This document shows positions 1 through 10,454 of a DNA stretch of 23,690 nt, piece by piece. The notes under the pieces are model-generated. The model had not been told where the DNA came from and did no database searches. It saw nothing but the letters and a program-made list of their open reading frames with translations. How positions within the stretch are numbered: position 1 is the stretch's first letter; the number at the start of each line of letters is the position of its first letter. The stretch covers positions 6,032 through 29,721 of the forward strand of contig CAUDNR010000543.1 in NCBI GenBank assembly GCA_958430865.1, given 5' to 3'. Origin of the DNA: Entrophospora sp. SA101 (taxonomy: Eukaryota; Glomeromycota; Glomeromycetes; Entrophosporales; Entrophosporaceae). The position numbers and the translations under genes were made by a program.

Positions 1-398
1 CAATCCTTTTAGTTGTGTGATTGGAAAAATATCTGATTGGTTAGATTTTTAAATTATTTAATAAATAAGCAAATCAATCTGTAATTTCTGTATCGCAGCT
101 ATCACGTTAAGTTGCATGAATAAAAATTTTTTGTGGGGTTTTGGGGATTTTTTTTATTTTTTTTACAAACAATATTAGGGAAAAAAGCGTGGATAATTGA
201 TGAATAACGAAAAGATCAAAATAAATAATTAATTTTTGTTAATTTTATTTATCTATCTGATAACACTGTTTATTTATTTATAAATTAAATATATACTTCT
301 TATTTTCCCATTTTAAGAATAAACATACGTATATACATTAAATATTATTCATTTTTTTTTTATAATTCAACTTCTAATAATTAATTATTAAACAAAAC
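1..398. other. Upstream region of the GPAT gene
   Basis: No open frame of note. The stretch is A/T-rich with several poly-T runs and ends at the GPAT start codon (ATG at 399). Two ATTGG motifs (20-24 and 36-40), which are reverse-strand CCAAT boxes, lie about 360 bp upstream of the ATG. They could be CCAAT-binding factor sites, but five-base motifs are expected by chance here. I see no clear TATA box that stands out from the A/T background. Confidence 0.4.
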
Positions 399-2776
399 AT
401 GCCATTTGGACTATATTACGATGTTGTAGTTACGTTAGCACGTTGGAGTATTTATGGTTTTTATAGAGAAATTCGTGTAATTGGTGAGGAGAATGTACCA
501 AAAGAAGGTCCTTTAATTGTGTGTTCAACACACTGGTAAGTAAAATACATTAGGACTAGTTTATATTACAAAAATTTGTTTATAATTTGTAATATGTTAT
601 TTATAATCCTTCAGTAACATGATAGTTGATCCTGCGGTCCTTGCTTCAACATTTCCTCACAAAAGAAAACTCCATTTCTGGGCAAAGAATTCATTATTTG
701 GAAATAAATATTTCAATGTGGTGTTACATAGTGGGGGAGTAGTTCCTGTTGATAGGACTAGCAAGAACAATAAAGCTTTGTTTGCTTCTACTAATGAAGT
801 CTTAAAACTTGGTGAAGTTGTAGCTGTATTTCCTGAAGGTTAATATATATTTTATATATATATGTGATATATATGTGTGTGTGTAATATAATATATGTAT
901 AATTATTTGATAAAAATGGATATTGATTGGATTGATTAGGAACATCACATTCAAAGTCTCGTTTACTAGAATTGAAAGATGGAGCTTCTTGGGTAAATAG
1001 TTAGTTAATAGCTTGTTATTAATAAATTATCAAAAATTATTATTATTGATCTTTTTTTTTTTCTCTTTTCCTTCTACTATTATCTTTATATCATTAATCT
1101 CTAGGCTGCTTTACAATATGCTTCTGAATATGTAGCAAATTATAAAAGAATTGAAAGATGGAGCTTCTTGGGTAAATAGTTAGTTAATAGCTTGTTATTA
1201 ATAAATTATCAAAAATTATTATTATTGATCTTTTTTTTTTTCTCTTTTCCTTCTACTATTATCTTTATATCATTAATCTCTAGGCTGCTTTACAATATGC
1301 TTCTGAATATGTAGCAAATTATAGTAAAATTGATCAAGGTGTCAATAGTAAAAACGATCATTTGAAAAAGAGCAATAACACTACTAATAATAAGAAATCA
1401 ATTCAACAAGTCATAATATCACCATGTGCAATAACATATTTGCAAAAATCTAAATATAGAAGCCTGGTCATAGTCACGTAATAATGATACTCATTTATAT
1501 TAACAAACAGCATCATATGTATTTATGTCAAATTTTTTTTTTGTATGTGTTATTAAAATTTTCCTCTGGTTTTTTAATTATAAGATATGGACCACCTATA
1601 TATGTTGAAGCATATCTTAAGGATTTCTCTGGAGGTGAACGTGCTGCTGTTAAACAATTAACTAATCGGATAGAAGTTGAATTAGAAAAATTATCGATAA
1701 ATGCTGCTGATTGGTAAAAATTTCTTTCAATTCACACATTTATGTAAATTGCCTGGTTGGTTTATATTCACTCAACACATCCATGTTTAAATATTTTATT
1801 AGGGATATTTTGAATTCTGCAAATATGGCCAGAAAATTATTATTTGCTGATGATAAACGAGTTCACCTTGAAGAATATGTAAAAATCACTCAACAGTAAG
1901 AATTAAACAAATACTAGATTTTTATTTATTAAATTAACTAAAAATAACAATCCTTCACCTAATTATCATCTTCTTTATCAATGATAATCTCAAGCCTTAT
2001 TTATTTTTTTACGAATACAACATCAGAAGAAGCAGTCTTGTTAAAGAAATCATTAAATGATTACAAAACCAAGTTAGATATGTTGAGTCTATCCAATTCA
2101 GATATAGCAAGATATGAAACACGTAGTCTAACCATACCATGGGCACTATATCAATTTCTGTTTGAACTGTCTAGATTCCTAATACAATTGCCATTCTTTC
2201 TCCCTGGATTGTGTTTTCATTGGCCAATTTATCTTATGGGAAAAATCTCTGCTAAATATGAGATATATGAGGAGTCAAGAGCTCAGAATAAAATAATTTT
2301 GGGATTGGCATGGTTGATATTATCATATTCTGCTCTATTCTTTTGTATCTGGTTTTTTTTCTTTTACACTCTTTTAGGTTTAATATTTGCAGCTGGTTCT
2401 GTTTTTACTTTTGCTTGGTATCATATAGCACTTGTTGATAGGTAAATATTTGTATTTGTTGTTGTCATTGTATATTATTATTATTAATTGTATTATTAAC
2501 ATTAATTATTTAATAAATAACAATAATAGCCATTATGATGCATTTAAAAATTTATCATCATCATTTATATTATTATTGGCTCTGACAAGTAACAAAGGTA
2601 ATCCAAATAGAGATGAAGTTGAGAAATTGGTTACAAAACGACATTCTTGTATTGATCAACTGAAATCAATTACACGAGAATATAGAGCCAAAAGTGATGA
2701 TTTAAGAATTGTGTTGGAATATTGTGAACGAGATTATGATCAATATTATAGTGTAAATGATAAAAAAATAATATAG
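399..2776 (+). CDS. Glycerol-3-phosphate/DHAP acyltransferase, SCT1/GPT2 type
   Basis: Acylates sn-1 of glycerol-3-phosphate (or DHAP) to start phospholipid and triacylglycerol synthesis in the ER. Proposed exons: 399-535, 615-838, 940-992, 1284-1477, 1585-1713, 1803-1895, 1995-2441 and 2530-2776, giving 507 aa with every GT-AG junction in frame. Visible motifs are HCNMIVDP (His45 and Asp51, the acyltransferase catalytic motif in its H-x5-D fungal form), GVVPVDR (residues 87-93), FPEGTS (118-123) and a later VIISPCAITY segment. Two long hydrophobic blocks in the C-terminal half (from ALYQFLFELSRF and from IILGLAWLILSY) are membrane segments. The protein is shorter than yeast Sct1/Gpt2 (about 750 aa), lacking their long tail. 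SCT1 versus GPT2 orthology cannot be decided here, so no symbol is given. Oddity: a 177-bp duplication spans intron 3, so I splice the first donor (993) to the second acceptor (1283). If this is an AM fungus, which lacks cytosolic fatty acid synthase I, the enzyme would use host-derived acyl chains. Confidence 0.9.
968..1323 (+). repeat. 177-bp exact tandem duplication spanning an intron
   Basis: Bases 968-1144 recur without mismatch at 1147-1323 (period 179, two-base spacer). The unit holds the end of exon 3 (TTCTTGG then GTAAAT), the whole 112-bp intron and the first 40 bases of the next exon. The locus therefore has two donors (993, 1172) and two acceptors (1104, 1283). Using donor 993 with acceptor 1283 gives the normal protein. 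Including the middle exon 1105-1171 (67 nt) shifts the frame and reaches TGA after the second junction. Confidence 0.95.
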
Positions 2777-3535
2777 TCTTTCATTTGTTTTGCTAATTAA
2801 TTATTTTAAACAATTCATTCATTTTTAAAATAATGTAAATTATATAAATACAACTTAAATATTTTAAGATATCAATGTAATAATATTATTCATTCATTTA
2901 TTTATTTTATTAATTTATTTTATTTGGGGCATACCAGACAAAAGTAAACACATTCGAAATGTTACACGAAAATTTCAATAAAACAAACGAATGTTACTCA
3001 TAAAGAATCTAATTAAGTTATCATTTTGAGCGGGTATTCAATTTTAAAAAATGATCAGCATTAATTACTACATATGTTTCTGGGGTGTCTCACATCATAT
3101 GATTTACAAACATAGTTGATCACATATTAATAGTCGCGGGACATTGCAGATCAAGTGTCATTCAATATAAACGTTACACGAAAAAATTTATTGTCGTCCA
3201 CTTCAAAAAAAAAATTCTCCGTTTTTCATATAACAAGCGATTTTCAACCATAATAAAATTTTTAGAGCCAGACCAGGACTTTCAACAACAGTTAAAAGAA
3301 AAGGCTAGCTTAAATATTGGTTATTCTACGCCAGGTCGGAAGCGTTTCTTTTTTTCACACTTATTTTAAGATTATCGCTCAGCCAGTATGCAAACTAAAG
3401 CAAATTCAGCAGCAACAGTTGTGCCAAAGTGTTCCCTACAAAGTCGCTTATAACCACTTGGAAGGTTGTGTTAGAAAAATTTTGCTTTTAACTATAAGGG
3501 ACTGATTTATAGTTATTTATAATATTAATTTATTT
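2777..3535. other. Intergenic region with dispersed-repeat fragments
   Basis: There is no credible gene; the 62-codon frame at 3317-3505 has no recognisable protein. The first 150 bases are probably the 3' UTR of GPAT. A word GTTACACGAAAA occurs near 2959 and again near 3172. Two segments (3124-3160 and 3366-3382) match DNA near 11232-11476, so this is probably the remains of a dispersed element. Confidence 0.5.
3124..3382. repeat. Dispersed repeat fragment, copy A
   Basis: Bases 3124-3160 (ATATTAATAGTCGC followed by GGACATTGC and AAGTGTCA) match the reverse complement of 11430-11476 with a few changes and a short gap. Bases 3366-3382 (TTAAGATTATCGCTCAG) match 11232-11248 in direct orientation with one change. 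The shared words are too long for chance, but the boundaries of the element are not visible. Confidence 0.6.
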
Positions 3536-3850
3536 TAATAGAAATGCTTAAATGGAAATTATACCATAAGAATAATGAATCCAACAATTTTATTTTCAAT
3601 GAATAAGAAAACTATACAATATGTATTAGTATGTGTATGAAAAAAAAAAAATTATTTATAAGGTTATTAATTTATTTACAATTTATCTATAATATTAATT
3701 TATTTACAATATTAATTGATGAAATAAAAAAAACACTAATAGAAATGCTTAAATGGAAATTATACCATAAGAATAATGAATCCAACAATTTTATTTTCAA
3801 TGAATAGGAAAACTATACAATATGTATTAGTATGTATATGAAAAAAAAAA
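3536..3850. repeat. 115-bp direct repeat, two copies 201 bp apart
   Basis: Bases 3536-3650 recur at 3737-3850 with two substitutions and a one-base difference in the terminal A run. The unit runs from TAATAGAAATGCTTAAATGG to a run of 11-12 A. The second copy ends about 25 bp from the stop codon of the minus-strand ORF at 3876, so the repeat probably lies in that gene's 3' UTR. The near identity points to recent duplication. Confidence 0.9.
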
Positions 3851-3875
3851 ATATTTATGTAATAGAAAATAATTA

Positions 3876-6800
3876 TTATGATTCCATATCCATTTCAGAT
3901 TTTTTTTTCCTTTTATTAGGCCCAAGATTAAGTCGCCAATAATCCTTCACCTTTTTTTTATCCCAATATTTTGGATCAAGTTGGAATAATGATTCTAGCA
4001 CAGAATCAATTGCATCATTTGGAAGAGTTTCTTGGAAAGAGGCAAGGTGCCTGAGAATTTCTTTTTCAGCTGGAGATGCCATGTGTTTTGGTTTTTTTGC
4101 TTGTAAGGGAGGTGCATCAGAAGTGGAAGAGGATGCATTTTGTATATCATCATTATCAATTATCATAGGTATTGGTTGTTCATTTAAATTAGATTTTTTC
4201 CCTTTTTTTGATTTATTATTATCTTTGCTAATATCAGTCCATTTGTGTGAAATAATATCCTTCTTAGAGCTTGCTCTGGTTTTTATATTTCCAAGTACCT
4301 CTACATTTAATAAAGTGTAAAGCCGTTCAATACCTTTGTCATAACAGGTAAATATATTATTTAATCCTTCATCATGTAATTCTTTAAGATTTTTAAACAA
4401 AGAATGATCCAATGGTGTTGTGCCATCAAATATATTGCAGAGTTCATCTATAACTTGCCAGAGACTTTCTTTACGACTATGGGAGGCCTTTTCACTTCTG
4501 ATTTTAACATCATCATCCAAAAATTCAGAGAGAAATGTATCAAGTCTTTCTCTTCTTGATTGCATTGATTTTATCTCTTTCATGAGATTTTCTGTAGAGG
4601 TAGGATTATGACTAATATTTTGCTTGATGTATTTTATTCCATGTACTTCCATTGTCTCATCAAATGCGTAATAATGGCCTTCTCTTGTAAGATTCACAGA
4701 ACATGCCTTCCATAAAAGATTTGCTTGACCTGGGTTTTTACATAGGTAGGCCAGGAAATTAACAACTGCTCTATAATAATTAAATTTACCAGTTGCAGGA
4801 AATAAGGGAGCAAATGCAGCTAAATTTTCAATTTGCATATTGAAATTTCCTGTTCTGATACCAACTTTATGTCCTTTCCAATAACCAGCCCATTGGTAGA
4901 ATAAATACCAAACTTTTAAGATATCATTATCTCCTTGTAATATGTCATTCACTGATATTTCATTTTTTTCTATATATAGATGAATTGCTATTCCAGTAGC
5001 AACCCATAATAATTCTATGGTTCTAGAGGTTGCTCTGTAATCTACAACGTCATCCAGTTTATCTAAAAATTTGGAACCAAGTTTAGCAGCAAGATCAAAA
5101 ATTCCATATCCCGAAAATGCAGAAATCAGCACAACTAGCATTTCCCTACTTGTGTGAAATTGGCCAAGCATAGGAATCACCTCTGGGTGGTCTTTATTGT
5201 AACGTACAAGTCTTCGAAAAATAGCTTCATCTGCAACTAGATCAAGACGTTTATTGTACCTATTTTGAAATTCAGCTTCATCAGAAAGAAGATCCTCTTT
5301 AAACAGGTCACATGTAGCAAAAACGTTTCTATCACAATTAGCTGCAGGACCTGCTTTAAGTATTACAACATTAGGTGTGGTCTTGACAATTGTAGAATTT
5401 TCTAAAGAATAGTTGGTAATTTCATCATGTATATGATGTGCATCTAAATTTTTTTCATGTGATTTTAATAATTCAGAAAAAATACAATTTTTTTTATTAT
5501 TCCATTCTTCAATAAATTCAGAAGGTCCAAACAAGTTATCAATTGTTCTTGGCCACATTGGTGATCTTTTCATGATATCATCCAAAGGTTCTTGCAAGTC
5601 GAGTTGGATACTTATTCGGGCTATTGCATGTAAAGAATTTCTAGTTGCATCAAATATATTTCCTGAAAAAAAAGTAGATTCTTTGAAATCAATATTATCA
5701 ATTACACCAACACTCCATATTGTAGGTCCATAAACTAAATTTTTCCTTGGATCTGCAGCCATCATCAATTCATCTTCACAGCGACGCTCATGTCTTAATG
5801 TGTGAGGAAGTACACCACCAGCTAAAAGTACCTGATACAAAGAGCTTAATAACTTGGGTTTGCGGCATAAGGTTGCTAAAATTTGGGTAATCCAAATCTT
5901 TCTTTTTTTGAATGCATTGGTTATGACTACAGATGAAAGAAAAGCTGTTGTCTTTATTGTTTGATTATTGTTAGGGTCAGGGATTTGATTTCTATGTTGA
6001 AGCTGCTTTTTAATATTTATTGTTTCAACCATTCCACCAAAAAAACTTGTCAAGCAAGGTGGAAAAGCATTTATATATTTTTCTAAAGACTCAGGTTGGG
6101 AAAGTTGTTCTGAATTTTCTGAAAGAATATTTTTGTTTTTCCATATTGCCAATGCAAGTGTTTTCCCTTGATTATAGAATTCTCCAGAAGTCAAATTAGA
6201 AGCCCTTTCTTCATCTGTAAGATTCACTTTAGCTAATTTTAAAATGGTTTTTATAAGAAACAGATGAGGAACTTTGATTTCTTCTGATTGTTCTGATTGT
6301 GTAGATTCTGAAGGTTCTGTTTTTACATTTTCAGGAAATTTGGATGAATCTTTATTGAATACAGCTAAACTTGGGACCAAATAGTTAAGTACCTTTTTTT
6401 TATATTCTTGATCACTACCATGAGATACTTCTAAAATCCATTTACTTATGTATTGTAGAGAACTGGATGCATCATTATCATGATCATTACATAATTTAAA
6501 TGGTGGCCCTTTCCTAGGTCTTGGTTCTAAATGACCGCCTTGTAAAGCAAAGCAGGAACAGCAGACAAATTGAGGCCTGTAGTCAGATCTGGACTTACTT
6601 GCAATTGAATTAAATGGTGAGAATACTTTACATTTATATTGTGCATTGCATGGAAGTTGAATATTTTTTCCAACAATACTCCAGCAATGCTCAATACATG
6701 CTTTTCTTCATGTAAAAAAAGCTTTGTTCTTCTTACAAAATAGGCATCTGCGAAATTGGACATGACTTTTCTCTATATTTACATCCTGTTTAACTCTTGC

Positions 6801-7325
6801 AGAATGAATGGAATTTTGATCATATAAAAAATGTTCATAACATACACCCAATTCATTCACTACATCATCACAATTTCTAACTGCTGTTTCATCTACCTCC
6901 CATGCTCCAACAAGCTGTCCTAAACGTCTCATTTTATTGGTGGATTTACATTGTTGTATTACCCCATCAATGTTATCAATTACAACACAATGAGTAAATC
7001 CTTCCTTAGGCATAGTATTATTAATTGGTATTTCTCTTGTTTCAAGTTCCTCTTCTTCATCAATGACATCAGCATTATCACTGGTATCACTACCATCATC
7101 AACCTCAACCTCAACCTCATCATCTTCATCTTCATCTAGTAAGAAATCAACATTCTTGGCTTTATCAAGTTGGAGATAGTCATATGCAAGTATATTACTA
7201 TTAAAATTACTATTCCCTTCATCATCATCATAATCCCCTTCATAGTTATTATCATCATCAAAATCCTTGATATTTTCATCTAAAATTTCAACATCAATAG
7301 GAACTTCATCAGAAATTAATTCCAT
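3876..7325 (-). CDS. Large acidic Cys/His-rich protein of unknown function, interrupted by one TGA
   Basis: A single reading frame runs from ATG (7325) to TAA (3876-3878): 1149 codons plus stop, no introns, broken only by TGA at codon 206 (6708-6710). The codons on both sides are in the same frame. An in-frame TAA lies a short way upstream of the ATG, which fixes the start. Order of parts: an Asp/Glu-rich N-terminus (residues 1-100), a Cys/His cluster (C113, C126, C152, C162, H165, C194-x2-C197, C210, H213-C214, C226, C232, C255-C256-x-C258, H265, C279, H282) likely to bind zinc, a long globular core holding IPMLGQFHTSREM and FSGYGIFDLAAKLG, then a Lys-rich tail ending GPNKRKKKSEMDMES that resembles a nuclear localisation signal. 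The core resembles Rhizophagus multi-copy hypothetical proteins as I remember them, possibly transposon-derived; a link to DUF6589-type domains is only a guess. It is either a recent pseudogene, a null allele, a readthrough gene or a base-call error. Confidence 0.72.
6708..6710 (-). other. In-frame TGA inside the large minus-strand ORF
   Basis: The minus-strand context reads TTT TTT ACA TGA AGA AAA GCA TGT. The frame continues open for 943 codons after it, and both flanks are part of the same Cys-rich region (C194 and C197 before, C210 and C214 after). No intron of usable length removes it: the only nearby donor-acceptor pair encloses 31 bp and breaks the frame. TGG to TGA is the simplest single change that could have produced it. 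Confidence 0.9.
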
Positions 7326-7709
7326 GATCTTTAATTCAATAGTAACGAAAATAGATTTAATTTAAAAAATTTTTGTAGGTATATTTGATAATTAAGAATA
7401 AAATTTTTAATTTTTTTAATTTAATAATATATCTAATTCAAACTTATCTTTTTCTTTTCAAAACCTTTCTCTTTATATACTAACATTGTGTTTACCTGGT
7501 AGATCCTGTGGCTGGTAATTTCAGCCTTTATTTGAATTTATTTTTAGATTCCATCAATATTGGTAATTTCCGGGTATCATATTAATATGTGTAAGCCAAA
7601 AATCCTTATTTTTGTCCACATTTACTATTTTTAAACCTTTTTTAAACCTTTTATAGTTACACAATTGAGTTCAGCCATGAATCACGGAAAATGAAACATG
7701 GAAACCTGA

Positions 7710-8643
7710 TTAAGCATGTTAGCCAAAATGGTTTTTGAAAAAATCAATTTCAGCAGGCAATTTCAGATATACAATATTGTCACCGATTAAATTTGGGAGA
7801 GCGTATTTTAATTGGTGATAACAATTATTTTTATTTTTGTGTGGATCAGAATGAATAGGGGATCAATGAATTGATTTTATTATTAGCAAATAATTTTGGT
7901 TAAAGAAGATAATAGTTTAAATAAAATATTTCTATTTTATTTATTTAGTTTTATTTAGTTGAAACTAATTAACTTATTACAAAGTTACTTTACAAGTACA
8001 TTGAATTCAAGCTCCTTATATACAATTCAATTAATTAGTAATTCTAATATTTCAAAATTGAAATTTCCATTCAATATTGTAATAACATTTCAAAATTGTA
8101 ACAATATTTCAAAATTGTGCTGATATTTCAAAATTGAAACGATAGATATTTCAAAATTGTACTAATATTTCAAAATTGAAATATTGGAAAGACGATTCTT
8201 CCTTAATAAAGTTAAATAAATTACGATGTTATACAAATAATTAATAGAAATAAAAATAAAATAAAAAATAAAATAAAAATAAAACATATTATGAAAATAG
8301 ATGTAATACAGATAAAAATAATACTAAGTTAATATATATTAATAAAATAAGATTATAAAAATAGAAATAAACAAAATAAAATCATAAAAATTAAGAATTT
8401 CGGAATTAGTTAAATTCGGCCAAAAGAGCGTCCAAATCTAATTCCGGTAACAATATTCTTTATATTAATCAACATAAAAAAACTACCCAGAATTTCGGCT
8501 ATTGAGTTAAAGTATTCAAATAATTCGGATATAATTTCAGTAACTATTAAAGTTAATTTTGGCAACTATGAAAAACTATTTCGGCATTTCGGATTTGACA
8601 ATGATCATTTGTTAAGAGAGATAATTTTGGCTAACATGCTTAA
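7710..8643. mobile_element. Possible non-autonomous element with 20-bp inverted ends
   Basis: TTAAGCATGTTAGCCAAAAT at 7710-7729 is repeated exactly in inverted orientation at 8624-8643. The intervening 0.9 kb has no coding frame but is rich in TTTCGG and TTTCAG words near both ends (for example around 7750 and 8580) and holds the iterated motif block at 8049-8178. I could not find a clear target-site duplication, so the true ends may lie a little outside. Confidence 0.5.
8049..8178. repeat. Six copies of ATTTCAAAATTG
   Basis: Exact copies start at 8049, 8087, 8106, 8125, 8148 and 8167; three of the five intervals are exactly 19 bp and one is 38 bp (2 x 19). The motif is nearly self-complementary when followed by AAAT. 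The block lies in the middle of the 7710-8643 element. Confidence 0.85.
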
Positions 8644-8927
8644 ACCTGTGAAATGGTATAATAGAGTATGATGGTGGTTGTTTGTTGTGTTGTTAATATA
8701 AAAAATCGTTTACAAAGAAATAAACAAATGGTCGTTGAAATAATTATTTTGGTTGGTGCAAGTCTATCCCGAAAAGGAAGTTGATGATCAGGGTCCTTCT
8801 TAAAAAAGAAATGATTAGCGACGATCTTTCCTTTTTTGGGAAAGACCGGTTGGACAATGACCAAAAAAAGGAAGTGAAGCCACGTACATAATAATAAAAA
8901 ATAAATTTCAAAATTCGGAACTCTTAA

Positions 8928-8965
<38 letters not shown>

Positions 8966-9061
8966 CAAGGGCCAAAACCAAGAGAAATTGTATGCTTTAT
9001 TTGAGGATATAAACTACAAGCTAATATAAAAATTTTTTTTTCAATTTTTACAAGGGCCAAA
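8928..9061. repeat. ATT microsatellite and flanking ACAAGGGCCAAA repeat
   Basis: An uninterrupted run of ATT units covers about 8928-8962. Directly after it, ACAAGGGCCAAA at 8965-8976 recurs at 9050-9061, with weaker similarity continuing after both copies (AGAAATTG versus AAAAATTG). Confidence 0.8.
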
Positions 9062-9887
9062 TCATGAAAAATTGCACACAAATAATTAATAAAACTTAAT
9101 TTTTATTTTAATTTATTCTTATAAAATATGCTGCAAGTAAACAACATAATAAATATATAATAATTAAATAGTTCGCCTTGATTGATGATGATAGGTTGTA
9201 CCAAAAAATAATTTTTTGAATTTTTTTGTCCAGGTCGGCCCACATACTAGCAATCATCGTAAGCTCGTCATAAAAGTCACAGCAAGTGTAATTTGTATTA
9301 TGAAGGTGTCCTAAAAATTTAACTATTTTTTCAAGTTTTAAAATTGTCTCGTCATCGTTTGGTTTAATACACTAATATAAATTAGAAAAATTGGAAAAAA
9401 ATCAAATTATAATATAAATTAATTTGTATATACTTTTATTATTGATAGGTGCCTTTGTATGACGACCAACAACTTCTTGGTGTTCCTCTGTTGGCAGCGT
9501 GAACGAGGCATCTAAATAAAGTTAATAAAAAAAGGATAGTCAAATGAATGACTAAACAAATCCAGAAAAATGCCCTCAAAAAAATTCTGATTTTTAGCAA
9601 TAGACTCAGTGCTCCTACTCAAATCAAAGAAATGAGTGGCCCTAAAGTCTATCTCTTCAACTACAATAATAACCCAGTGCTCCTGACCCGGCCCTAAGGT
9701 TATCATGTAGTTAAATAATCAGAACCAATCAAAAACACATTTCCAAGACTTGCCTTAAAGGTTGCTGTGGTGCAGCGGAATTGTATTAATTGTATTTGTA
9801 TATTGTTATAAAAAAAGAGGAAAAGAAAAGAAGTTCTTTTTATAAGAAAATATTACCTTATGAACAACGTGTTTTGAGTAAACCAAC

Positions 9888-10036
9888 AAAAACAATAACA
9901 ATTACAATAACAATTACAAAAACAATAAATAATAATAACAATGATAATGATAATGATAATAAAAAATTCCAAAATGTTCCATTTTAGTTAGATTTCAAAG
10001 GCTGTGTGCATAACCACGCATAACCACGCATAGCCA
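9888..10036. repeat. Simple-sequence tract and 10-bp tandem repeat
   Basis: 9888-9962 is built from AACAATTAC-like, AATAAT and AATGAT units. At 10009-10036 the decamer CATAACCACG occurs twice and is followed by a third, partial copy (CATAGCCA). No gene function is suggested. Confidence 0.75.
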
Positions 10037-10089
10037 GAGAAAATTTTCCACTTCTAGAAAGTAACACGAGCTACTGACAAGCCACCATT

Positions 10090-10139
10090 ATTAGCAGGGT
10101 TGGCATTGTCCAACATTGTCCAATGCCAACCCTGCTAAT
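10090..10139. repeat. Perfect 19-bp inverted repeat with 12-base loop
   Basis: The arms are 10090-10108 (ATTAGCAGGGTTGGCATTG) and 10121-10139 (its exact reverse complement), around the loop TCCAACATTGTC. The arms are GC-richer than the surroundings and would form a very stable hairpin. The 12-mer TGTCCAACATTG at 10107-10118 recurs at 22680-22691. Confidence 0.9.
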
Positions 10140-10454
10140 TATTATTAGCTTATGTTCAAAATAATGAATTATTAGTATGATTCCTCTACATAATTAATTA
10201 CCGGAATTAATGAGAGGAATGTAATTTATTATTATTAAATATAAATAAAAGTCTTTCTAAATCATGAATGTTTTTATCAATTATTCAAAGTTATATAGGC
10301 AGGTTGATTGAAGTGTTAAAGACAAGATATATGATGTATAAAGCTTACAAATCATACTTGATGAATGTTATCAATTATTCAATGTCTATGAAGCTTGAAA
10401 AGCAAATTTGTAAAATATACTTATGAAAGTTTATCAATTATTCAATAGCTATAC

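Noticed and set aside
1981..2026. Acceptor at 2026 (ATCAG) for the seventh GPAT exon
   Set aside because: It puts the downstream membrane segment out of frame with exon 6; the acceptor at 1994 keeps the frame.
4081..4611. Plus-strand open frames at 4081-4320 and 4420-4611
   Set aside because: They lie antisense within the long minus-strand ORF and are compositional shadows.
7494..7508. ACCTGGTAGATCCTG resembles the 5' end of 18S rRNA
   Set aside because: The match stops after about 15 bases and the following sequence is unrelated to rRNA; it is probably chance.
8640..8981. 113-codon minus-strand frame
   Set aside because: The N-terminus is an Asn run from the ATT microsatellite, and the rest has no protein-like pattern.
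9768..9800. GTTGCTGTGGTGCAGCGG looks like a tRNA start with an A box
   Set aside because: No anticodon stem and no B box (GGTTCGA) follow within a suitable distance.
9790..9987. 65-codon plus-strand frame with Thr-Ile and Asn-Asp runs
   Set aside because: It is a translation of simple sequence repeats.
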